The notes: generated by a model not told the origin, from the letters alone. Numbered from the stretch's first letter, positions 44,045 through 53,382 are shown. The stretch is DNA of 64,000 nucleotides from JABFRJ01 sp031374735 (GCA_031374735.1 JANMGQ010000237.1:1-64000); one strand, 5' to 3'. Translations and numbers: made by a program.

Positions 44045-44962
44045 ATGACGCGCAGCGCGACGACACTCGGCCTGCATGGCTCAAACACCGCCCTCATCAC
44101 ACCTTTTAAAGGCGGACAGGTGGACGCCCAGGGCTTCAGCCGTTTTGTCGAGTGGCAGATCTCAGAGGGCACCAATGGTCTCGTGCCGGTTGGCACCACG
44201 GGCGAGACACCGACGCTGAGCCACGAAGAGCATATGGAAGTCGTCGACCTCTGCATCAAGGCTGCCCGGAAGCGCGTGCCTGTCATCGCTGGCGCCGGAT
44301 CAAACTCGACCGACGAAGCCATCATGCTGACGCGTTTCGCCAAGCAGGCCGGCGCGGACGCGGTGTTGCACTCGACCGGCTATTACAACAAGCCGACGCA
44401 GGAAGGGCTCTACCTGCACTTCAAGGCGATCAGCGACGCCGTTGACCTGCCGATCATCGTCTACAACGTGCCGGGTCGTGCTGTGGTCGACATTTCCGCC
44501 GAAACGTTTGCGCGCATGTGCGGCCTGAAAAATGTCGTCGGCATCAAGGACGCGACATCCAACCTGCAGCGCCAATCGCAGCACCGGCAGTTGCTTGGCG
44601 ACAAGTACATCGCTTTGACGGGCGAAGATGCGACAGCGCTTGGCTTCATGGCGCATGGCGGACATGGCGCCATTTCCGTGACGTCCAACGTTGCCCCACG
44701 CCTGTGCGCGGACTTCCAGGCCTCATGTGCCAAGGGCGACTATAAGACGGCGCTGAAGCAGCACGATACCCTCATGCCGCTGCACGACGCCTTGTTTGCT
44801 GAAACCAATCCGGCACCCGTCAAGTACGCCGCCTGGCGGCTTGGCGTGATTGGCTCGCCCGAATGCCGCTTGCCGCTCGCCCCGATCACCGACGCGACCA
44901 AGACGATCGTCGATGCCGCGTTGGCCTCCGCCGGTCTGGTCGCGAAGAAGGCAGCGGAGTGA
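44045..44962 (+). CDS. dapA: 4-hydroxy-tetrahydrodipicolinate synthase DapA
   Basis: 305 residues from ATG 44045. TIM-barrel aldolase: GTTGETPTLSHEEH, GAGSNSTDEAIMLTRFA, tyrosine in HSTGYYNKPTQEGLYLHF, and Schiff-base lysine in VGIKDATSNL. It condenses pyruvate and aspartate semialdehyde, the first committed step to diaminopimelate and lysine. LysA lies 6 kb away on the other strand. The upstream ORF extension has no better start. Confidence 0.95.
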   Translation: MTRSATTLGLHGSNTALITPFKGGQVDAQGFSRFVEWQISEGTNGLVPVGTTGETPTLSHEEHMEVVDLCIKAARKRVPVIAGAGSNSTDEAIMLTRFAKQAGADAVLHSTGYYNKPTQEGLYLHFKAISDAVDLPIIVYNVPGRAVVDISAETFARMCGLKNVVGIKDATSNLQRQSQHRQLLGDKYIALTGEDATALGFMAHGGHGAISVTSNVAPRLCADFQASCAKGDYKTALKQHDTLMPLHDALFAETNPAPVKYAAWRLGVIGSPECRLPLAPITDATKTIVDAALASAGLVAKKAAE

Positions 44963-45093
44963 GCCCGAGACTGGCCCTAACAAGGGCCCGTTGCGTGCCG
45001 ATGGCTGGGCGGCTATGCGGGCCGCGAGCGGCAGGTCCTGCGGTATCCCCGCAAGATTCGTAACTAGCTCATAGACAGGCGAGGACGAGGCCC

Positions 45094-45381
45094 ATGGCCG
45101 TCGACGAGGCAACAGTGCGCCGCATTGCGCGGCTGGCACGCATTTCGGTGACCGATGGCGAAGCCAAGGGTCTCGTCGGCGAGCTGAACGGCATTCTCGA
45201 TTGGGTCAAGCAACTCGACGAGGTCAAGACCGAGGGTGTGCCGCCCATGACCAGTGTCATGCCGATGAAGCTGCGACAGCGCGAAGATAAGATCGACGAC
45301 GGTGAGAAGGCCGCCGAGGTCACGCAGAATGCGCCGATGAGCGAAGATCACTTCTTCGTCGTACCGAAGGTGGTCGAATGA
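45094..45381 (+). CDS. gatC: Glutamyl-tRNA(Gln) amidotransferase subunit GatC
   Basis: 95 residues: VDEATVRRIARLARISVTDG, the buckle helix ILDWVKQLDEVKTEGVPPMT and C-terminal APMSEDHFFVVPKVVE are diagnostic. GatC stabilises GatA within the GatCAB complex that makes Gln-tRNA(Gln). In most genomes gatA follows directly; here a secreted protein overlaps the gatC stop by four bases and gatA/gatB are absent from the window. Confidence 0.93.
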   Translation: MAVDEATVRRIARLARISVTDGEAKGLVGELNGILDWVKQLDEVKTEGVPPMTSVMPMKLRQREDKIDDGEKAAEVTQNAPMSEDHFFVVPKVVE

Positions 45382-45767
45382 TGCGGCGCGCGCTTGCGAT
45401 CGCCGCAGCGGTCGTTGCACTGTGTGGCGCGGCCGGTGCTGCTGAACCGGGTCGCGGGTTCCCGTTTCGTGGCGCCAGCGCCCATTGCATCTCGGCCGGC
45501 CATACGACCGATAACCAAGCGCGTGCGGCGCGCGGCGACTATCTCTGGTTCGTCAAGTCCCTCGCCCACTTCAACGGTCGCGACGATGGGTGCCGCGCCG
45601 AGCGGATGACACGCTATGGACAGGCTCAAGTTTGGCGCGTGCGCCTCGCCTGTCCGGGCGGGACGACGTACGAGCATTGGATGCTCAACTTCGACGGTTC
45701 CATCACCGCGAACCGCGACGGCTCGAAGACCACGTTCCGCCCCTGCGAAAACGGCTTGGCGCGATAA
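45378..45767 (+). CDS. Secreted protein of unknown function
   Basis: 129 residues, overlapping gatC by four bases (ATGA). Signal peptide MMRRALAIAAAVVALCGAAG (cleavage near AA-EP). Four cysteines in the mature part (SAHCISAG, DDGCRAER, RLACPGG, RPCENG), suggesting two disulfides; pattern looks like a small periplasmic domain. No family recognised. Coupling to gatC is odd and probably only positional. Confidence 0.6.
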   Translation: MMRRALAIAAAVVALCGAAGAAEPGRGFPFRGASAHCISAGHTTDNQARAARGDYLWFVKSLAHFNGRDDGCRAERMTRYGQAQVWRVRLACPGGTTYEHWMLNFDGSITANRDGSKTTFRPCENGLAR

Positions 45768-45774
45768 GACGAAC

Positions 45775-46206
45775 TCACGCCATGCCAAAGCGACCGAGGA
45801 TGGCGCCTTGGAGCAGCAGCACGATCAGCCAATGGGCGCCATCGATGATGGTCAGGCTCCAGGGTCGCATCTGGTAGCGGTGGCTGACGGCGAGCACGGT
45901 GACGATGAAGCCGAACCAGACGAAGGCACCCGAAATCATACCGTTGACGGCGGTGGCCTTGATGCCGGCGCGCTGCATGTGCAGAATAATGCCAGCGAGC
46001 ATCCACGCCATGATCAGCTGGGCCAAAAATGTCAGAACCAGCATGAACGGGGTTTGACCACCTGCGGCGTCGATGCGCTCCTTGGTCAATCCAGCAGCTG
46101 CCATCCAAGGCTTGGCGAGCAACGAGTACCAGATGCCGCCGAACATGAAGCCAACGAAGGCGGCGAGGGGCAGCGCCCAGACGGTCAGGCCAGCGAAGAA
46201 TTTCAT
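45775..46206 (-). CDS. DUF1761 membrane protein
   Basis: 143 residues, four predicted helices. Family pattern FGGIWYSLLAKPWMAAAGLTKERI near the N-terminus. No known function. It converges with the secreted-protein gene 7 bases away and begins next to the repeat region at 46231. Confidence 0.78.
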   Translation of the reverse strand: MKFFAGLTVWALPLAAFVGFMFGGIWYSLLAKPWMAAAGLTKERIDAAGGQTPFMLVLTFLAQLIMAWMLAGIILHMQRAGIKATAVNGMISGAFVWFGFIVTVLAVSHRYQMRPWSLTIIDGAHWLIVLLLQGAILGRFGMA

Positions 46207-46711
46207 CCTACGAACCCTTATTGCTGCGACTTACACCAGCGGCCAAAATTAGTGACGGATGCGCCTCCCCTCAACTGTCATGGCCGGCCTTGTGCCGGCC
46301 ACCCATTCTGCAACGCACGGAGCTGGTTGCCATCATGTTGAAATGGCTCAGCACCCCAGTGACCGTCGCGCTCGTTTCGCGATGGGTGGCCGGGACAAGC
46401 CCGGCCATGACAGTGGGAGGGGAGGTCGTCAGTCAGAAATTTTGCTCGCCGGTATTACACCAGCGGTTAGAATTTATGACTGATCAACCATCATCGTCAT
46501 CCCGGAATACCTGTCGCGCCGAGGCGCGGCAGGTATATCCTGGCATATCCGGGATCCCGACCTGATCCCTACCTACCGCTACCTACCGTGGATAGGCACT
46601 CTTGCCATGCGGACGGAGGTAGATCCCGGATATACGATCACGCGGGACGCGGGACCGTATTCCGGGATGATGCTGTTGGATATGATAGGTCAGAAACTTT
46701 GCCCGCCCGTA
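46207..46711. repeat. 505-base intergenic region made of two adjacent repeat elements
   Basis: 46231-46450 is the composite element also at 16876-17095 (TTACACCAGCGG, then inverted arms from CTGTCATGGCCGGCC at 46275 to GGCCATGACAG ending 46413). 46455-46668 is the full-length relative of the intron-interrupted repeat at 135-275: second TTACACCAGCGG (46455-46466), a palindromic block at about 46503-46539, and a further stem-loop with arms 46623-46636 (ATCCCGGATATACG) and 46656-46668 (CGTATTCCGGGAT). No gene is supported here. Confidence 0.85.
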
Positions 46712-47689
46712 TTAGGTGTGCAGCTTTTCTTGGATCAGCTTTTCCCGGGCCGTTTCTTGCGCGCGCACGCGCTCACGCCACAGGATGTAAAGGCCCGACC
46801 CGATAATGATGGCGGCACCGCCGAGTGTCCAGGCATCCGGCACCTGTCCGAAGACAAAGTAGCCGCCGGCAACGTGGGATACGAGACTGACGTAAATGAA
46901 CGGCGCCAGCGTCCCGGCGTCGGCATTGCGAAACGCCAGGATGAAGATGCCATGGCCGAGGGTCGCAAACAGGCCGAGGCACGCAAACAACAGCCAGACG
47001 TCTGTGCTGGCAGGTGCGACCCAATCGGCGAGCGCGAACGGCGCCATTGCAATAACGCCCGCCAGGAGCGACCAGAAGAGCGTCACCTCCGGCGGATCAT
47101 AGGCTGCGAGATAGCGTGTGATCAGTTGGAACCCGGCGTAGGCGAACACGGTGCCGAAGGCGAACAGGAAGGCCGGATCAAAACTCGCTGTACCCGGACG
47201 CACGGCGACGAGTACGCCCGCAAAGCCAACGCCAATTGCCACCAGCCGCCGCCACCCCACCCACTCGCCGAGTACGGGGCCTGCCAGCAAAGCGACGGTC
47301 AAAGGGGCCAGGAAACTCACCGTCACAGCCTGATCGAGACGAAGCGTGCGGATGGCGAAGAAGTTGAGGATCGTGGACGCCAACAGCAACAGGGAGCGAA
47401 CGGCTTGCTGTGTCGGCTTGGCTGTCTTCAGCAGGCGCGGCACAGAAAACAGGCCGAACGCCAGCACAATCGCGGCGAATTGGCCGAGGAAGCGAATCCA
47501 CACGACCTGTAGGGTGGGCAAGCCCGACGTGGTCACGAGGTATTTGGCGGTGATGTCGATGGCGGAGAACAGGCATACCGCGATGCACATCAGCCCAATG
47601 CCCCTGAGCGCATCGGGTCGCAACAGAGACGGCTTGCTGCGCGCAACGGCGCCGGAGGCCAACGGCAAGGCATCTGCACGTGTTGACAT
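46712..47689 (-). CDS. EamA/DMT-family transporter
   Basis: 325 residues from ATG 47689. Ten hydrophobic helices in two EamA repeats (GIGLMCIAVCLFSAIDITAK, VALLAGPVLGEWVGWRRLVAIGVGFAGVL in the first; LFACLGLFATLGHGIFILAFRNADAGTLAPFIY in the second). Drug/metabolite exporter fold; substrate unknown. A much longer in-frame reading continues upstream into the palindromic element and is rejected. Confidence 0.85.
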   Translation of the reverse strand: MSTRADALPLASGAVARSKPSLLRPDALRGIGLMCIAVCLFSAIDITAKYLVTTSGLPTLQVVWIRFLGQFAAIVLAFGLFSVPRLLKTAKPTQQAVRSLLLLASTILNFFAIRTLRLDQAVTVSFLAPLTVALLAGPVLGEWVGWRRLVAIGVGFAGVLVAVRPGTASFDPAFLFAFGTVFAYAGFQLITRYLAAYDPPEVTLFWSLLAGVIAMAPFALADWVAPASTDVWLLFACLGLFATLGHGIFILAFRNADAGTLAPFIYVSLVSHVAGGYFVFGQVPDAWTLGGAAIIIGSGLYILWRERVRAQETAREKLIQEKLHT

Positions 47690-47816
47690 GAAGCCCCGGC
47701 GTTTACTGCAGGCGTTTCTCTCCATAGCCTGTTCATGCGCCTGCCCGGCAGCCCACAGCAGGCGCGGCCGACGTGTTCCTCGCGCATACCTCAGGTCGTC
47801 GTGCCAGGCCACAAGT

Positions 47817-47960
47817 GCGGCCCCTTTCGGCCGCGCGCAGATGCGGGATCCAGCAGGTGAGTGCGCGTCGCGCACATTTATAGACCGGTCAACGCGGACC
47901 GCTTCGCGGACGTCTTGCGCTGGATCCCGCATCTGCACGCGGCCTGAAGTGGCCGCGTTT
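47817..47960. repeat. Palindromic intergenic element with an 18-bp perfect stem
   Basis: GCAGATGCGGGATCCAGC (47837-47854) has an exact inverted copy at 47919-47936. Flanking GCGGCCNCTTTCGGCCGC-like bases extend the arms to about 47817-47956. A small perfect hairpin GTGCGCG/CGCGCAC (47861-47875) lies inside. It occupies the 372-base gap between EamA and purD, which diverge, so it lies in a promoter region. Confidence 0.8.
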
Positions 47961-48061
47961 GTGCGGGATGACGGTTCATGCGATCGCCTTGGTCGCCGCG
48001 CGCACGCATTGTCCCGCGCGGCGACCAGTGCTAGCCCGCGGCAAGGCATCGGAGGCTTCGC

Positions 48062-49336
48062 GTGAACATTCTCCTCATCGGCTCGGGCGGTCGTGAACAC
48101 GCGTTGGCGTGGACCATTTCCGCGTCACCGCTGTGCGCCAAGCTGTTCTGCGCGCCGGGCAACGGCGGCATCGCCGAGGTCGCGACCTGCGTCCCCATCG
48201 ATGTGGCAAAACATGCCGATGTGATCGCCTTTTGCAAGACCGAGAGGATCGACTTTGTCGTCGTCGGCCCCGAAGGACCGCTGGTGGCCGGGATTGTCGA
48301 TGATCTCTCGGCTGCTGGCATCAAGGCCTTTGGCCCGAGCAAAGCCGCGGCCCAGCTCGAGGGCTCAAAGGGCTTCACGAAGGATTTCTGCGCCGAGTTC
48401 GGCCTGCCGACCGGCGCCTACAAGCGATTCAGGTCAGCCGCACCTGCCAAGGCCTATGTCGCCGAGCGCAATCAGCTGCCGATCGTGATCAAGGCGGACG
48501 GGCTTGCGGCGGGCAAAGGCGTGGTCATCGCAATGACGCGAGCCGAGGCCGATGCGGCCATCGACGCCTGCTTCGGCGGCGCGTTTGGGGCGGCCGGCGC
48601 GGACGGGGTGGTGGAGGAATTCCTCGACGGCGAGGAGGCGAGCTTTTTCGCGCTCTCCGACGGTGTCAACGTGCTGCCGCTCGCAACGGCGCAGGATCAC
48701 AAGCGCGTCGGCGATGGCGATACGGGGCCGAACACGGGCGGCATGGGTGCCTATTCGCCCGCCCCCATCATGACGCCCGCTATGATCGAGCGCACGATGC
48801 GGGAGCTGATCTGCCCGACCATCGCTGGCATGGCCAAGCGCGGCACGCCCTTCAAAGGGGTGCTGTTCGCCGGCCTGATGATCACGAAGGAAGGCCCGAA
48901 GCTGATCGAATACAACACCCGCTTCGGTGATCCCGAGACGCAGGTGTTGATGCTGCGGCTCAAGTCAGATCTGCTGACGGCACTCATCGCGTCGGTGGAC
49001 GGCGCCTTGAAGTCGTTCGATCTGCGCTGGCGCGATGACGTGGCACTCACCGTCGTCATGGCCGCGAAAGGGTATCCGGGCGCCTATCAGAAGGGCAGCG
49101 TCATCCGCGGCTTGGAGCGCGTCGCTGACGTCGCGCATGTCGAGATTTTCCATGCCGGCACGGAGCGTCACGGCAGTGTCATCGTCGCGACGGGTGGGCG
49201 CGTGCTGACGGTGTCGGCCACGGGCAAGACGGTCAAGGAGGCGCAGGCACGGGCCTATCAGGCCGTCGATGCGATCGACTGGCCGGACGGTTTTTGCCGG
49301 CGGGATATCGGCTGGCGAGCTGTGGGGCGGGCGTAA
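48062..49336 (+). CDS. purD: Phosphoribosylamine--glycine ligase PurD
   Basis: 424 residues from GTG 48062 (VNILLIGSGGREHALAW). ATP-grasp domain with YIKADGLAAGKGV-like VIKADGLAAGKGVVIAMT, NTGGMGAYSPAP, TRFGDPETQVL (LIEYNTRFGDPETQ). It makes glycinamide ribonucleotide, the second step of purine synthesis. No other pur gene is near it. It diverges from EamA across the palindromic element. Confidence 0.96.
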   Translation: MNILLIGSGGREHALAWTISASPLCAKLFCAPGNGGIAEVATCVPIDVAKHADVIAFCKTERIDFVVVGPEGPLVAGIVDDLSAAGIKAFGPSKAAAQLEGSKGFTKDFCAEFGLPTGAYKRFRSAAPAKAYVAERNQLPIVIKADGLAAGKGVVIAMTRAEADAAIDACFGGAFGAAGADGVVEEFLDGEEASFFALSDGVNVLPLATAQDHKRVGDGDTGPNTGGMGAYSPAPIMTPAMIERTMRELICPTIAGMAKRGTPFKGVLFAGLMITKEGPKLIEYNTRFGDPETQVLMLRLKSDLLTALIASVDGALKSFDLRWRDDVALTVVMAAKGYPGAYQKGSVIRGLERVADVAHVEIFHAGTERHGSVIVATGGRVLTVSATGKTVKEAQARAYQAVDAIDWPDGFCRRDIGWRAVGRA

Positions 49337-49384
49337 GGGGCTGATTGACAACAATTGGTGGTTGGCTGGCTGGCAGCGGATGCC

Positions 49385-51559
49385 TCACTCCGCAGCCTCA
49401 GCCTTCGCGTACCCCAGCGCCCGATCCAGCTTGCGCAGCAAGTCCGCCGCCGCTGCCGGAATATTGGTACCCGGTCCAAACACGGCCTTGGCGCCGGCCT
49501 TGAACAGGGCGTCATAGTCCGATGGCGGAATGACGCCGCCGACGACGATCATGATGTCGCCGCGGCCTTCTTTATCAAGCGCGGCGCGCAGTTCTGGCAC
49601 GAGCGTCAAATGACCAGCCGCGAGCGACGAGACGCCGACGATGTGCACGTCGTTTTCGACGGCCTGGCGGGCGGCCTCGTCGGGCGTTGCGAACAGGGGG
49701 CCGATGTCGACGTCGAAGCCGAGATCCGCGAACGCCGTCGCGATCACTTTCTGGCCGCGGTCGTGGCCATCTTGTCCCATTTTCGCAATCAGAATGCGCG
49801 GGCGGCGGCCGTCGTTCTTCTCGAAGTCCGTCACCAGGGCGCGGACGAGGTCGAGGTCTTTGCTCATGGCGGATGCCTCCGAACGATAGACGCCTGACAC
49901 CGAGCGGATTTCAGCGCGGTGGCGGCCATACACGGCCTCAAGCGCATCCGAGATTTCGCCGACGGTGGCTTTTGCGCGCGCTGCTTTGACGGCGAGATCG
50001 AGCAGGTTGCCATTGCCCCGCGCGCCGTCGGTCAACGCCTTCAAGGCGGCCTGCGTGTCGGCTTCGCGGCGCTCGCCCTTCAAGCGGGCAAGCTTGGCGA
50101 GCTGCTGGCCGCGGACACTTTTATTGTCGACTTTGAGGACGTCCATCGCCGCCTCGGTTTCGAGCTTGAACTTGTTGACGCCGACAATCGTCTGTCGGCC
50201 GCTGTCGATGCGGGCTTGTGTGCGGGCGGCCGCCTCTTCGATGCGCAATTTGGGAATGCCGGCCGCGATCGCCTTGGCCATGCCGCCGAGGCTTTCGACT
50301 TCCTCGATGTGCTTCAAGGCGCGTGCCGCGAGATCGTGCGTCAGCCGCTCGACGTAGTAGCTGCCGCCCCACGGATCGGCGACGCGGCAGGTGCCGCTCT
50401 CCTGCTGCAGGAACAACTGCGTGTTGCGCGCAATGCGGGCCGAGAAATCCGTCGGCAGCGCGATGGCCTCGTCGAGCGCATTGGTGTGCAGCGATTGCGT
50501 ATGACCTTGCGTCGCCGCCATGGCTTCGATGCACGTGCGCGTGACGTTGTTGAACGGGTCCTGCGCAGTGAGAGACCAGCCCGACGTCTGGCAGTGCGTA
50601 CGCAGCGACAGCGAGCGCTCGTCCTTGGGCTTGAATTCCTTCTGGATCAGCTGCGCCCACAGCAGCCGTGCCGCCCGCATCTTGGCGATCTCCATGAAAA
50701 AGTTCATGCCGATGGCCCAGAAGAACGATAACCGCGGCGCAAAGCTGTCGATGTCCATGCCGGCGGCTACGCCCGCGCGCGCATATTCGACTCCGTCAGC
50801 GAGCGTATAGGCAAGTTCCAGATCCGCCGTCGCGCCGGCCTCCTGCATGTGGTAGCCGGAAATCGAGATCGAATTGAATTTCGGCATCTTCGTCGACGTA
50901 TAGGCGAAGATATCCGAAATGATGCGCATGCTGGGGCTTGGCGGATAAATATAGGTGTTGCGCACCATGAACTCTTTCAGAATGTCATTCTGAATGGTGC
51001 CGGACAGCTTCTCCGGCGGCACGCCTTGTTCTTCACCTGCGATGATGAACAGCGCCAACACCGGCAACACGGCGCCGTTCATGGTCATGGACACGGACAT
51101 CTGCGAGAGATCGATGCCGTCAAACAGCGTGCGCATGTCCAGGATCGAGTCGATCGCAACGCCGGCCATGCCGACGTCGCCCGTCACGCGCGGGTGGTCG
51201 CTGTCATAGCCGCGGTGCGTCGCGAGGTCGAAGGCAACCGAGAGGCCCTTCTGGCCAGCGGCGATGTTGCGGCGGTAAAAGGCGTTGCTGTCTTCGGCGG
51301 TCGAAAAGCCCGCGTATTGCCGGATGGTCCAGGGCTGCGTCGCATACATGGTCGGATAGGGCCCGCGCACGAACGGGGCGATGCCGGGATAGCCGTCGAT
51401 GAAGTCGAGGCCTGCGATGTCAGCCGGCCCGTAGATTGGCTTGATCGGGATACCTTCAGGGGTCGGGACCGACGCAAACGAGAGTTGTTCCGGCGCCTTG
51501 ACAGCCGCTTGGGCTGGTCCGGCGAGGTCAATCGTCGTGAAGTCAGGGATTTTGGTCAT
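49385..51559 (-). CDS. Methylmalonyl-CoA mutase large subunit (ScpA type)
   Basis: 724 residues from ATG 51559. The barrel domain holds YPTMYATQPWTIRQYAGFST and a radical-clamp region; the C-terminal B12-binding domain starts near 590 with RILIAKMGQDGHDRGQKVIATAF, the cobalamin-ligating DGHDRG. Interconverts methylmalonyl-CoA and succinyl-CoA in propionate metabolism. It is the large/homodimer-type chain: no small mcmB subunit or MeaB chaperone is adjacent. The 200 bases before it are shared with the divergent SDR gene. Confidence 0.93.
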   Translation of the reverse strand: MTKIPDFTTIDLAGPAQAAVKAPEQLSFASVPTPEGIPIKPIYGPADIAGLDFIDGYPGIAPFVRGPYPTMYATQPWTIRQYAGFSTAEDSNAFYRRNIAAGQKGLSVAFDLATHRGYDSDHPRVTGDVGMAGVAIDSILDMRTLFDGIDLSQMSVSMTMNGAVLPVLALFIIAGEEQGVPPEKLSGTIQNDILKEFMVRNTYIYPPSPSMRIISDIFAYTSTKMPKFNSISISGYHMQEAGATADLELAYTLADGVEYARAGVAAGMDIDSFAPRLSFFWAIGMNFFMEIAKMRAARLLWAQLIQKEFKPKDERSLSLRTHCQTSGWSLTAQDPFNNVTRTCIEAMAATQGHTQSLHTNALDEAIALPTDFSARIARNTQLFLQQESGTCRVADPWGGSYYVERLTHDLAARALKHIEEVESLGGMAKAIAAGIPKLRIEEAAARTQARIDSGRQTIVGVNKFKLETEAAMDVLKVDNKSVRGQQLAKLARLKGERREADTQAALKALTDGARGNGNLLDLAVKAARAKATVGEISDALEAVYGRHRAEIRSVSGVYRSEASAMSKDLDLVRALVTDFEKNDGRRPRILIAKMGQDGHDRGQKVIATAFADLGFDVDIGPLFATPDEAARQAVENDVHIVGVSSLAAGHLTLVPELRAALDKEGRGDIMIVVGGVIPPSDYDALFKAGAKAVFGPGTNIPAAAADLLRKLDRALGYAKAEAAE

Positions 51560-51758
51560 CGAGCAGAAGGTCCGAGTAACGTGCCGCATGCCCATAGCAG
51601 ATGAAGACGCGGTGCGGCCAGCAGCGGCACGCGCTGTTAAGAGCACTCGGAAGCCGTGCCGTCGTTCAAGGCATTCCGACGCTGGCACATTCGTAGACGC
51701 GCTTGCTGTTCCTGCGGGTGACCGGTAGGCAGCACTCTCGCTGTCGCAAGGCTGGCTC

Positions 51759-52499
51759 ATGTCTGACCATCGTCCAAAGCTCGACCTCTCCGGCCGGATT
51801 GCGCTGGTGACGGGGGCAACGCGCGGCATTGGACGTGCAGTGGCGCTGGGGCTGGCTGCGGCGGGCGCTCAGGTGGTTGCGACGGGCCGTACCGCCGGGG
51901 CGCTGGAAGAGCTTGACGATGAGATCAAGGCTGTATCCGGCAAGCGCGCGACGCTGCTGACGCTCAACCTGAAGCACGGCGATAAAATCGATGGGCTCGG
52001 CCCGGCGCTGCACGGCCGTTTTGGTAAACTCGATATCCTGGTCGCCAATGCCGGTATTCTTGGCCCCTTGTCGCCGCTCGGTCACGTGCCGACGGATCAG
52101 TTCCAAGAGGTCATCGACATCAACTTGACCGCCAATTGGCGGCTGATCCGGACGCTCGATCCGCTGTTGAAGCTCTCTGACGCAGGGCGCGCCGTGTTCC
52201 TGACCAGCGGGGCGGCCCTCGGCAAGATGGCGTATTGGGGTCCCTATGCGGTTTCCAAGGCGGGCCTCGAGGCGCTGGTGAAGACCTATGCGCTCGAAGT
52301 CGCGAGCACGCCGGTGCGCGCCAATCTCGTCAGTCCCGGCCCGATTCGCACGCGCATGCGCGAGAAAGCATTTCCGGGCGAAGACCCGATGACGCTCAAG
52401 ACACCCGAGGAGCTCGCCCCGACGATCCTGCAGCGCTGCGCAGCCGCGTTTGCGGACAACGGCACGATCTTCGAGTTCAAGACGTCGACGGTGCGTTAA
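51759..52499 (+). CDS. Short-chain dehydrogenase/reductase
   Basis: 246 residues. SDR motifs ALVTGATRGIGRAVALGL, ANAGILGPLSPLG, catalytic Ser in AVFLTSGAALGKMAYWG and YxxxK in GPYAVSKAGLEAL. FabG-like length and order, but a few non-consensus bases around the active site (TSGAALGKM) suggest a specialised reductase rather than fatty-acid FabG. Divergent from the mutase, so coupling to it is only possible. Confidence 0.83.
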   Translation: MSDHRPKLDLSGRIALVTGATRGIGRAVALGLAAAGAQVVATGRTAGALEELDDEIKAVSGKRATLLTLNLKHGDKIDGLGPALHGRFGKLDILVANAGILGPLSPLGHVPTDQFQEVIDINLTANWRLIRTLDPLLKLSDAGRAVFLTSGAALGKMAYWGPYAVSKAGLEALVKTYALEVASTPVRANLVSPGPIRTRMREKAFPGEDPMTLKTPEELAPTILQRCAAAFADNGTIFEFKTSTVR

Positions 52500-52593
52500 A
52501 GCCGCCCACGCTGGTGCCGCGGGTCTGCGGTAGTTGGTTTCCGCGACGACTATGCTACCCTGAGCCACAGTCCTCGAAAACCCGAGATGCACG

Positions 52594-52866
52594 TTGCGCA
52601 TCATTGTCGAAAACATCATCCTCTTCCTCCTGCCGGCGTGCCTTTACGTGGGCTACATGGTGCTTGTGCGCCGGACGGGGCAATCACCACGCCAAGTGAT
52701 GGATGACGCGCCGCTGCTGATGCTGTTTATCGCCGGTATCGGACTTATTGCAGCGACGCTGCTGATCTTTGGTGTGCGCGGCGCCGAAGATGAGGGGCGC
52801 GCTGGGCAGGCGTATGAACCCTCGGTGTACAAGGACGGCAAACTCTTCCCGGGCAAGGTGAAGTGA
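52594..52866 (+). CDS. DUF6111 membrane protein
   Basis: 90 residues from TTG 52594, no ATG being in frame. Two helices (ENIILFLLPACLYVGYMVLV, LLMLFIAGIGLIAATLLIFG) and a C-terminal YEPSVYKDGKLFPGKVK match the short alphaproteobacterial DUF6111 family. Function unknown. TTG use is uncertain, but no other start in frame gives the membrane segment. Confidence 0.72.
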   Translation: MRIIVENIILFLLPACLYVGYMVLVRRTGQSPRQVMDDAPLLMLFIAGIGLIAATLLIFGVRGAEDEGRAGQAYEPSVYKDGKLFPGKVK

Positions 52867-52966
52867 ACTTGCGGCCTGTTGCCAACACTTCCGGATGCCT
52901 GCTGATGTCCGCCGGCATGACATGAAGTATTGTGTCGGCTCGACCGTCCCGTTGGAGGCCAACCCC

Positions 52967-53380
52967 ATGCGCACCGTTTTCGTCCGCACTTTGTTTTTGA
53001 CCGCTGTTCTGCTCGCCGCCGACACATCCGCGGCATCTGCTGTCGAAGCAACGTTTCTCGGCACGTCCACCTATGCCACGCCGGCGGACTGCAAAAAGGT
53101 CGCCAAGCTCGCGGCTGGCGCACCACGCAACTTGAACTCCGTACCCGAAACCCTCACCGCCAAGGGCTATCAGGGGTGGGAGGGCGGCTGCTCGATCGAA
53201 AAGTTCGTGCCGAAGGGTGCGGGCAAGAGTTGGACCGTGTCGCTGCTCTGCTCGGAGGGCTCCATTGAAAACGCGAAGTCCACGCAAACCTGGACAAAAG
53301 GCGCTGACGGATCTTTGACCGTCGTCGCGGGCCGCGAGAAGACACGCTTTGTGGCTTGCAGTGCACCCAATAAAAAGTAA
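52967..53380 (+). CDS. Secreted protein of unknown function
   Basis: 137 residues from ATG 52967 behind GTTGGAGG. Signal peptide MRTVFVRTLFLTAVLLAADT (cleavage near SA-VE). Four cysteines in the mature part (ADCKKVAK, GGCSIEKF, SLLCSEGS, VACSAP), suggesting two disulfides. Repeats a pattern of the other small secreted proteins in the window but without sequence similarity. Confidence 0.65.
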   Translation: MRTVFVRTLFLTAVLLAADTSAASAVEATFLGTSTYATPADCKKVAKLAAGAPRNLNSVPETLTAKGYQGWEGGCSIEKFVPKGAGKSWTVSLLCSEGSIENAKSTQTWTKGADGSLTVVAGREKTRFVACSAPNKK

Positions 53381-53382
53381 CC

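Noticed and set aside
46712..48100. EamA gene extended to 48100
   Set aside because: The upstream part is palindromic element sequence; ATG 47689 fits the first membrane helix.
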